Shown here: piece after piece, positions 14,332-19,293 of the stretch
Layout of the letters: each line of letters begins with the position of its first letter
Numbering within the stretch: the stretch's first letter is position 1
Source: JAAYCB01 sp012744395
Lineage (GTDB): Bacteria > Planctomycetota > Planctomycetia > Pirellulales > Thermoguttaceae
Assembly: GCA_028703175.1 (NCBI GenBank)
Contig: JAQVNJ010000120.1
Location: 1-19,293 of the forward strand
Reading direction: 5' to 3'
DNA: 19,293 nt
Notes under the pieces: model-generated
The model's input: only the letters and a program-made list of their open reading frames with translations
What the model was told of the DNA's origin: nothing
The model's database searches: none
Translations under genes and position numbers: made by a program

Positions 14332-15462
14332 GTGCCGTCCCAATCGCCCGATTCCGCGCCGCCCGCCGCGCCGCCGCGGCTGATGTCGTTGGACGCCCTC
14401 CGCGGATTCGACATGTTCTGGATCGCCGGGGGCGTGGCGATCTACCGCGCTTTCACGGCGGGCACCCAGAACGAGTGGCTGAAGGCGTTCCAGGTCCAAC
14501 TCCAGCACGTCGAGTGGGAGGGGTTCCATTTTCTCGACCTGATCTTCCCCCTGTTCCTGTTCCTGATCGGCGTCGCGATCCCCTACTCGCTCTCGAAGCG
14601 GTTGGCGCGGGGCGACAGTCGCTGGCAGATTTACCGGCGGATTTTGCCGCGGGTGGCCATGCTGATCTTTTTCGGGATGATGGTCAACGGCAACCTGCTC
14701 TCCCTGAATCCGGAGAAGTTCTGCATCACGTACAGCGTGCTCCAGATGCTGGCCCTGGGGTACCTTGTCGCCTGCGTCCTTTACCTGCACCTCAAGCCGC
14801 GATTGCAGGTGCTGGCGACGGCGGCCTTGCTGCTCGGCTATTGGGCCCTGCAAACGTTCGTGCCGGTGCCCGGCCACGGAGCGGGCGTCTACCAGCCGGG
14901 CGCCTTGTTTGGCGACTGGCTCAACCAGCAGATTCTTGGCGAGTGGGAAGCGCCGAAGTGGCGGATCGGGTGGATTCTGGGCATCAGCACGCACGCCTCC
15001 ACGGCGATGCTCGGCGTGCTGGCCGGCCAACTCCTCCGCAGCGGGCGGGGCAATGCGGCAAAGGTCCTCACGCTGATCCTGCTGGGAGTCGGCTGCCTGG
15101 CCGCCGGGTGGTTCTGGAGCTACTCCTTCCCGATCATCAAGGTCCGCTGGACGAGCACCTACGTGCTCTGGGCGGGCGGCTGGAGCTTTCTGCTCTTGGC
15201 GCTGTTCTACCTGATGATCGACGTCTGGCAGATCCGCCGCTGGGCCTTTCCGCTGGTGGTGATCGGGGCCAACTCGATCTTCGTCTACCTGAGCTGGACG
15301 CTCTGCAACGCCGCCTACAAGGCCGTTGCCGACCGCTTCCTGATCGGGCTGAAACAGTACACCGGGGCCTGGTACGACGGCATCTCCTGGACCGGAGCGT
15401 TCCTGGTGATGTGGCTCTTGCTCTGGTACATGTATCGCAACAAGACGTTCCTGCGCGTCTGA
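14332..15462 (+). CDS. HGSNAT-like / DUF5009 membrane acyltransferase
   Basis: This 376-residue polytopic membrane protein begins at a GTG. It resembles the DUF5009 and heparan-alpha-glucosaminide N-acetyltransferase group, which move acetyl groups across a membrane onto amino sugars. Landmarks are the N-terminal SLDALRGFDMFWI (19-31) and HVEWEGFHFLDLIFPLFLFL (59-78). His59 probably matches the acetyl-carrying His of human HGSNAT (HxxWxG). About nine or ten hydrophobic segments follow, e.g. residues ~24-40, 66-86, 105-125, 131-152, 157-177, 243-261, 283-297, 305-322 and 352-367. The usual length is 360-400 residues, so it looks complete. The likely site is the inner membrane, acetylating periplasmic sugars, which suits its place beside exported glycan-active proteins. 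The acceptor is unknown. Confidence 0.85.
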   Translation: MPSQSPDSAPPAAPPRLMSLDALRGFDMFWIAGGVAIYRAFTAGTQNEWLKAFQVQLQHVEWEGFHFLDLIFPLFLFLIGVAIPYSLSKRLARGDSRWQIYRRILPRVAMLIFFGMMVNGNLLSLNPEKFCITYSVLQMLALGYLVACVLYLHLKPRLQVLATAALLLGYWALQTFVPVPGHGAGVYQPGALFGDWLNQQILGEWEAPKWRIGWILGISTHASTAMLGVLAGQLLRSGRGNAAKVLTLILLGVGCLAAGWFWSYSFPIIKVRWTSTYVLWAGGWSFLLLALFYLMIDVWQIRRWAFPLVVIGANSIFVYLSWTLCNAAYKAVADRFLIGLKQYTGAWYDGISWTGAFLVMWLLLWYMYRNKTFLRV

Positions 15463-15497
15463 ATCGAGGAGCAGCAGCGGCGCGGGGATGCGGTCCG

Positions 15498-15526
15498 TTG
15501 ACGGGTGGCGCTTCCGGCTGTATCTT
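15498..15526 (+). promoter_or_regulatory. Sigma70-like promoter for the aldolase operon
   Basis: TTGACG (15498-15503, five of six -35 bases) and TATCTT (15521-15526, four of six -10 bases) are separated by exactly 17 bp. They lie in the 202-bp gap after the acyltransferase gene, giving a leader of about 130 bases before ATG 15665. The call is by consensus only. Confidence 0.4.
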
Positions 15527-15664
15527 GATGGTCCATGCAGCGGCTGTGTCCGTGCCTGCCCGCCGCGGCTTGTCGTTGGCGCGGACGCCTCCTTCGCCGG
15601 GCGGGACGAGAGGGGGCAGGAAATCGGTCTGTCCGCGCCACGAGGATTCTTGGGGGATCACGAC

Positions 15665-16468
15665 ATGCGACCGAGCCGGATCAAGGCGAAGCTCGAGCGG
15701 GATGAGCCGGTGCTGGTGACCACGCTGCACCTGGTCGACCCGTCGATATTCGAGTTGGCCAGCCTGATGGGTTTCGACGGCATCTGGATGGACCTGGAGC
15801 ACCATGCCTACAGCCTGGAAACGGCGGCGGGGCTGATGCGCGCCGCGCGGGTCGGCAGCGCGGACATCATCGCCCGGCCCGCCAAGGGCGAGTTCATGCG
15901 CATGCAGCGGATGCTCGAAGCCGGCGCGCAGGGGATCATGTATCCGCGCTGCGACGACGCCCGGGAGGCCGCGGAGGCCGCCGGCTGGGCCCGGTTCGCG
16001 CCGCTGGGCCGGCGGGGGTGCGACGGCGGCAATCCGGACATGCCCTACTTGACGATGCCGATCGACCAGTACGTCGCCGAGGCCAATCGGCAGACGTTCC
16101 TGATCGTGCAAATCGAATCGCCCGAAGCGCTGGAGCGGGTCGACGAGATCGCGGCGGTCGACGGGGTGGACATCCTCTTGCTCGGTCCGGGCGACTATTC
16201 GATCCTCAGCGGGTCTCCCGGCCGCATGGACGACCAGCGGACCTTGGATGCGAAGCGGAAGATCGCCGAGGCCGCCCGGCGGGCCGGCAAGAACTGGGGA
16301 TGCCCGGCCGGATCGGTCGAGCAGGCGCGGGAGCTGCTGGAGCTGGGCGCCCGGCTCGTCTGCTACCAGGCCGACATCGTGATGATCAAGAGCGGGTTGG
16401 AGCAAGTCCAGCGCGAGATGGGGCCCTTGGGCTTCAGCTTCGAAAACCGCTTCGGCCCGGTGAAATAG
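15665..16468 (+). CDS. HpcH/HpaI family class II aldolase
   Basis: This 267-residue cytoplasmic metal-dependent aldolase, about the usual ~256-residue length, cleaves or forms 2-keto-3-deoxy (4-hydroxy-2-oxo) acids, releasing pyruvate or a related keto acid. Landmarks are the catalytic His in WMDLEHH (41-47), the substrate Arg71 in IIARPAKGE, GAQGIMYPRC (87-96), the metal ligand Glu151 in QIESPEA, and the second ligand Asp177 in GPGDYS, where the family more often reads GPxDLS. ATG 15665 is chosen because GGGGGA sits 8 bases upstream and the conserved domain begins at once; the longer frame from 15488 adds 59 residues without domain character. It is first in a plus-strand run of four genes and 142 bp from the next. 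A possible promoter lies at 15498-15526. Confidence 0.93.
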   Translation: MRPSRIKAKLERDEPVLVTTLHLVDPSIFELASLMGFDGIWMDLEHHAYSLETAAGLMRAARVGSADIIARPAKGEFMRMQRMLEAGAQGIMYPRCDDAREAAEAAGWARFAPLGRRGCDGGNPDMPYLTMPIDQYVAEANRQTFLIVQIESPEALERVDEIAAVDGVDILLLGPGDYSILSGSPGRMDDQRTLDAKRKIAEAARRAGKNWGCPAGSVEQARELLELGARLVCYQADIVMIKSGLEQVQREMGPLGFSFENRFGPVK

Positions 16469-16478
16469 GCCGCGCTGG

Positions 16479-16539
16479 CGCCGCCACCGGCCGATCGCCG
16501 CGCGGCTTGTGCTCCGCGCTCGGGGCTGCCGTGGCGGCG
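16479..16539. repeat. Nested inverted repeats after the aldolase gene
   Basis: CGCCGCCAC (16479-16487) is complementary to GTGGCGGCG (16531-16539). Inside lies a second stem, GCGCGG (16500-16505) with CCGCGC (16514-16519). The structure starts 10 bases past the aldolase stop. It could stabilise or partly terminate the transcript before the oxidoreductase gene. GC-rich sequence makes chance stems common. Confidence 0.35.
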
Positions 16540-16610
16540 AGGATTGTCGACCACGCGTGCCGCGGTTTCAATCGATTTGCCTCTGACGAAAGAGAACAGG
16601 TGGCCAGGCG

Positions 16611-17609
16611 ATGCCGGAAGCAAAACGTATCTTGATCGTCGGGACCGGATCGATCGGCGAGCGGCACTTGCGATGTTTCCAGGCCACGGGCCGCGCGGAG
16701 CTGTCGATTTGCGAGCGGAACGGGCCGTTGCGGGAGCGGATCGCGCGGCAGTATGGTGTTGCAACGGCCTACGCCGATCTGCCGGCGGCGCTTGCCGCTC
16801 CCCACGACGCGGCCGTGGTTGCCACGCCGGCCCATCTGCACCTGCCGATGTCCGCCCGCCTGGCCGAGGCGGGCATGCACCTGTTGATTGAGAAGCCGCT
16901 GGCCACCCGCCTGGACGGATTGGACCGCCTCCAGTCGATCCTGGCCGGGCACGAGTTGAAGGTGGCGGTGGCCTACGTCCTGCGGCATCATCCGGCGCTC
17001 CGCGCGATCCGCGAGGCCGTCGGCGGGGAGCGTTTCGGGCGGCCGGTCCAACTGATCGTCGTCTCCGGCCAGCATTTCCCCACCTACCGGCCCGCTTACC
17101 GGGAAATCTACTACGCGGACCGGGCCACCGGCGGCGGCGCCGTGCAGGACGCGCTGACGCATCTGCTGAATGCCGGCGGGTGGTTGGTTGGGCGAACCGA
17201 TCGCCTCGTGGCCGACGCCGCGCACCAGGTGCTCGAAGGCGTGAATGTCGAAGACACCGTCCACGTGGTCGCCCGGCACGGCGACGTGCTCGCCTCCTAC
17301 AGTCTGAACCAGCACCAGGCCCCCAATGAAACGACGATTACGGTCGTCTGCGAGCGGGGCACCTGCCGCGCGGAGTTGCACCGGCACCGCTGGGCGTGGA
17401 TCACCCGGCCCGACGGACCGTGGGAGGAAGAGTGTTTTGCCGGGCTCCAGCGCGACGATTTGTTCATCGCCCAGGCCCGCGCATTTCTGGACCTGATGGA
17501 GGGGAAGGCCGAGCCGGCCTGCACCTTGCAGGAGGCCGCCGATACGCTCCGGACGAGCCTCGCCATCTTGGCGTCGATCGAGGAAGGAACGTGGGTGAAG
17601 GTTGAATGA
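16611..17609 (+). CDS. Gfo/Idh/MocA family oxidoreductase
   Basis: This 332-residue cytoplasmic dehydrogenase has a Rossmann motif VGTGSIGERHL (10-20), an intact EKP triad (94-96, LLIEKPLAT) and GGGAVQDALTH (174-184) with His184 in the usual catalytic position. The GTGSIGxRH form is typical of the branch acting on nucleotide-linked or acidic sugars and on inositol-like compounds; the exact substrate is not predictable. AGGTGG lies 7 bases before ATG 16611. Unlike the first Gfo/Idh/MocA protein in the window, it keeps the EKP Lys, so it is probably a working NAD(P)-dependent enzyme. It lies 38 bases ahead of the SDR start, and the two are probably cotranscribed. It may oxidise the hydroxy acid that the upstream aldolase or downstream SDR handles. 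Confidence 0.95.
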   Translation: MPEAKRILIVGTGSIGERHLRCFQATGRAELSICERNGPLRERIARQYGVATAYADLPAALAAPHDAAVVATPAHLHLPMSARLAEAGMHLLIEKPLATRLDGLDRLQSILAGHELKVAVAYVLRHHPALRAIREAVGGERFGRPVQLIVVSGQHFPTYRPAYREIYYADRATGGGAVQDALTHLLNAGGWLVGRTDRLVADAAHQVLEGVNVEDTVHVVARHGDVLASYSLNQHQAPNETTITVVCERGTCRAELHRHRWAWITRPDGPWEEECFAGLQRDDLFIAQARAFLDLMEGKAEPACTLQEAADTLRTSLAILASIEEGTWVKVE

Positions 17610-17626
17610 CCAACCCCCCACCGTCA

Positions 17627-17661
17627 ATGACGAATGACGAATGATGAATGATGAATGACCA
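17627..17661. repeat. Five 7-bp tandem repeats, ATGAYGA type
   Basis: The units are ATGACGA (17627), ATGACGA (17634), ATGATGA (17641), ATGATGA (17648) and ATGACCA (17655). Repeats of this kind are, as I recall, scattered between genes in planctomycetes. Here they fill the gap between two genes and overlap the SDR start. Every unit carries an ATG, but the frames opened at 17627, 17634 and 17641 each stop at a TGA within the array. Confidence 0.85.
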
Positions 17662-18454
17662 ATCGAGCGAGCCGACCGTCGGCGATCTGTTGAGTCTAAG
17701 GGGCAAGCGGGCGCTGGTCACGGGGGCGAGCGGCTATCTCGGCGGCGCCATGGCCCGGGCGCTGGCCGAAGCCGGCGCGGCCGTGGCCGTCAGCAGCCGC
17801 GACCCGAAGCGTGCCGAGGCCGTCGCGGCGAGCCTGCCCCCCTGCGATACCGCTCACCAGGCGATCCAGCTCGATCACATGGACGAGGCCTCGATCGACG
17901 CCGGCTTCGCGCTAGCCGCGGAGCGGATGGGTGGCCTCGACGTCTTGGTCAATAACGGCCACGAGGCAGTGGCCGCCGACTGGACCCAAGTCTCCGCCGA
18001 GCAGTTCACGCGGCAGTTGGCCAATGCCACCGGCTATTTCCTTCTCGCCCGGCGGATGCGCGAACACGCGGTGGCGCGCGGCGCCGGGGCGAGCGTGATC
18101 ATGCTGGGATCGATGTACGGGCTGGTTGGCTCGTATCCGGATGCTTACCGCGACGTCTGCCCGCCGAGCCCCGTGGCCTATCACGCGCTCAAAGGGGGCG
18201 TCGTCCACTTGACCCGGCACCTGGCGGTCTACTGGGCAGGCGACCGTGTCCGCGTCAACTGCCTCAGCCCGGGACCGTTTCCCGCGCCCAACGCCCCGGC
18301 CGAGATGGTTCGCCGGCTGACTGAGCACAGTCCGATGAAGCGGATGGGACTGCCGCACGAGTTGAAAGGCGCTGTCGTCTTCCTGGCCAGTGACGCCAGC
18401 AGTTACATGACCGGCCAGAATCTGGTGATCGACGGCGGTTGGACGGCATGGTAG
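17648..18454 (+). CDS. SDR family oxidoreductase
   Basis: This 268-residue classical short-chain dehydrogenase/reductase has the cofactor motif TGASGYLG (25-32), the catalytic Ser155 in MLGSMYG, and the Tyr178/Lys182 pair in YHALK. The structural NNAG motif is NNGH (102-105). It ends in the common SDR closing motif (MTGQNLVIDGGW). Arg51 in SSRDPKR after strand 2 suggests NADP(H) preference, which is inference. The segment GSYPDAYRDVCPPSPVAYHA is a longer loop than in many SDRs, as in planctomycete sugar or polyol dehydrogenases. The start ATG lies inside the 7-bp repeat array, with no Shine-Dalgarno in front, so translation may couple to the upstream gene or begin farther in. It is followed after 14 bp by the PLP-enzyme gene. 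Confidence 0.94.
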   Translation: MMNDQSSEPTVGDLLSLRGKRALVTGASGYLGGAMARALAEAGAAVAVSSRDPKRAEAVAASLPPCDTAHQAIQLDHMDEASIDAGFALAAERMGGLDVLVNNGHEAVAADWTQVSAEQFTRQLANATGYFLLARRMREHAVARGAGASVIMLGSMYGLVGSYPDAYRDVCPPSPVAYHALKGGVVHLTRHLAVYWAGDRVRVNCLSPGPFPAPNAPAEMVRRLTEHSPMKRMGLPHELKGAVVFLASDASSYMTGQNLVIDGGWTAW

Positions 18455-18468
18455 GGGGGTGAAACGTA

Positions 18469-19293
18469 ATGAATTCAGTTCGTGGCCCTGCGCCCGCCGA
18501 CGGCTGGATCGGGGCGCCGTTGGAAGACCTCGACACGCCGGCGCTGCTTTTGGACCGATCGGCGTCGGACTACAACCTGCAAAGGATGGCGGAGTTTTTC
18601 CGTGGCCGCGGGTGCCAGCTCCGCCCGCATTTCAAAAATCACAAGTGCGTGACGCTCGCTCGGCGCCAACTCGATGCCGGTTCGGCCGTGGGCATCACCT
18701 GCGCAAAGCTGGGCGAGGCGGAAGTCTTGGCGGACGGCGGCGTTGGCGACGTGTTGATCGCCAATCAAGTCGTGGGCAGCCGCAAGATGGCGCGGCTCGC
18801 GGAGCTTGCTCGGCGGATCGACCTGAAGGTGGCCGTCGACGACATCCGCCAGGCCGAGGCGATTTCTCAAGCCGCCGCCGCCACCGGCGCAACGGTTGGC
18901 GTGCTGGTTGAAGTCGATATCGGCTCCGCCCGCTGCGGGGTTGCTCCGGGAGAGCCGGCCCTGGAGCTGGCGCGGCGGATTCTGCCGCTGGCGGGTTTGC
19001 GGTTCGACGGGTTGCAGGCCTATGAGGGGCACGCCGTGTATGTCAACGATCCGGCCCAGCGGGAGCGGCTGGTTCGGCAAGCCTTCGACCAGGCCCTCCA
19101 GACCCGGCGGCTCGTCGAAGCCAGCGGCGTCGAAGTCAGGATCCTCAGCGGCGGCTCTTCGTCCACCCACCAGTTCACCGGCACGATCGAAGGCGTGACG
19201 GAAGTCCAGGCGGGCAGTTATGCCACGATGGACTGGCGCTACGCTGAGATGCTGCCGGATTTCAAAGTCGCCTTGTCCGTGCTTGCCCGGGTG
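18469..19293 (+). CDS. D-threonine aldolase / D-serine dehydratase-like PLP enzyme, 3' end cut off
   Basis: Partial: 275 codons are open to the window edge. The N-terminal alanine-racemase-type TIM barrel is present. Lys56 in LRPHFKNHK should bind PLP, matching the RPHxKTHK motif of Arthrobacter-type D-threonine aldolase and yeast DSD1. Other landmarks are VEVDIGSARCGV (147-158), SGGSSSTH (227-234, phosphate loop) and AGSYATMDWRY (248-258). The C-terminal metal-binding His and Asp/Cys lie outside the window. Such enzymes cleave D-beta-hydroxy amino acids to glycine plus aldehyde, or dehydrate D-serine or D-3-hydroxyaspartate. ATG 18469 has GGGGGTGA ahead of it and follows the SDR stop by 14 bases, so it belongs to the same operon. 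The enzyme is probably cytoplasmic. Confidence 0.9.
   Translation, partial: MNSVRGPAPADGWIGAPLEDLDTPALLLDRSASDYNLQRMAEFFRGRGCQLRPHFKNHKCVTLARRQLDAGSAVGITCAKLGEAEVLADGGVGDVLIANQVVGSRKMARLAELARRIDLKVAVDDIRQAEAISQAAAATGATVGVLVEVDIGSARCGVAPGEPALELARRILPLAGLRFDGLQAYEGHAVYVNDPAQRERLVRQAFDQALQTRRLVEASGVEVRILSGGSSSTHQFTGTIEGVTEVQAGSYATMDWRYAEMLPDFKVALSVLARV

Noticed and set aside
12849..15030. Long minus-strand frames opposite the sialidase-like and acyltransferase genes
   Set aside because: Arg/Gly/Pro-rich translations without motifs. The plus-strand frames have signal or membrane segments and ribosome-binding sites.
15488..15664. 59-residue N-terminal extension of the aldolase
   Set aside because: It overlaps the promoter candidate, is Cys/Arg-rich without family similarity, and a better start with a ribosome-binding site exists at 15665.
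15137..17627. Long minus-strand frames opposite the aldolase and second oxidoreductase genes
   Set aside because: No domain signal; the plus-strand genes carry complete catalytic motifs.
1..19293. Defence system, prophage, CRISPR or mobile-element island
   Set aside because: No nuclease, helicase, integrase, transposase, spacer-repeat array or toxin-antitoxin pair was seen. The content is ordinary planctomycete metabolism and exported hydrolases.

Overview
The window looks like a piece of a planctomycete chromosome, most likely of the Pirellulales type. The evidence is high GC, many exported proteins, a large PQQ-type propeller protein with the Cys-rich C-terminus common in that phylum, a protein resembling the planctomycete family DUF6666, several Gfo/Idh/MocA oxidoreductases, and intergenic repeats of kinds I associate with these genomes (a GTTCCCAAGCT hairpin and 7-bp ATGAYGA tandem repeats). 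The phylum assignment is inference from gene content. I see no tRNA, rRNA, CRISPR, transposase, integrase or phage gene.

Layout. Bases 2-250 hold the end of an unrecognised plus-strand gene. Three minus-strand genes follow: an exported 1079-residue PQQ-propeller protein with a degenerate methyltransferase-like insert (205-3444), a DUF6666-like exported protein (3953-5215) with a terminator-like hairpin behind it, and a DapA-superfamily lyase (5571-6509). A 546-bp divergent region (6510-7055) carries a dyad, a repeat cluster and a good sigma70-like promoter, and leads into two plus-strand exported enzymes: a neutral-ceramidase-like hydrolase (7056-8588) and a PL10-like pectate lyase (8703-10148). 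These face, with no spacer, a minus-strand pair: a Gfo/Idh/MocA oxidoreductase (10149-11264) and an exported LamG-type protein (11495-12796). From 12954 onwards all genes are on the plus strand: an exported sialidase-fold protein, an HGSNAT-like membrane acyltransferase (GTG start), an HpcH/HpaI aldolase, a second Gfo/Idh/MocA oxidoreductase, an SDR dehydrogenase and the start of a D-threonine-aldolase/D-serine-dehydratase-like PLP enzyme that runs off the window.

How the genes may work together. The exported hydrolases and lectin-fold proteins suggest digestion of complex acidic or amino-sugar polysaccharides or glycolipids outside the cytoplasm. The cytoplasmic lyase, aldolase, dehydrogenases and PLP enzyme suggest breakdown of the resulting keto-deoxy acids or hydroxy amino acids. 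The last four genes are the most operon-like set. No single gene is a clear novelty. The best leads are the propeller/methyltransferase hybrid, the 7-bp repeat that supplies the SDR start codon, the four-gene aldolase/dehydrogenase/PLP-enzyme set, and the departures from family consensus in the DapA-like, ceramidase-like and first Gfo/Idh/MocA proteins.
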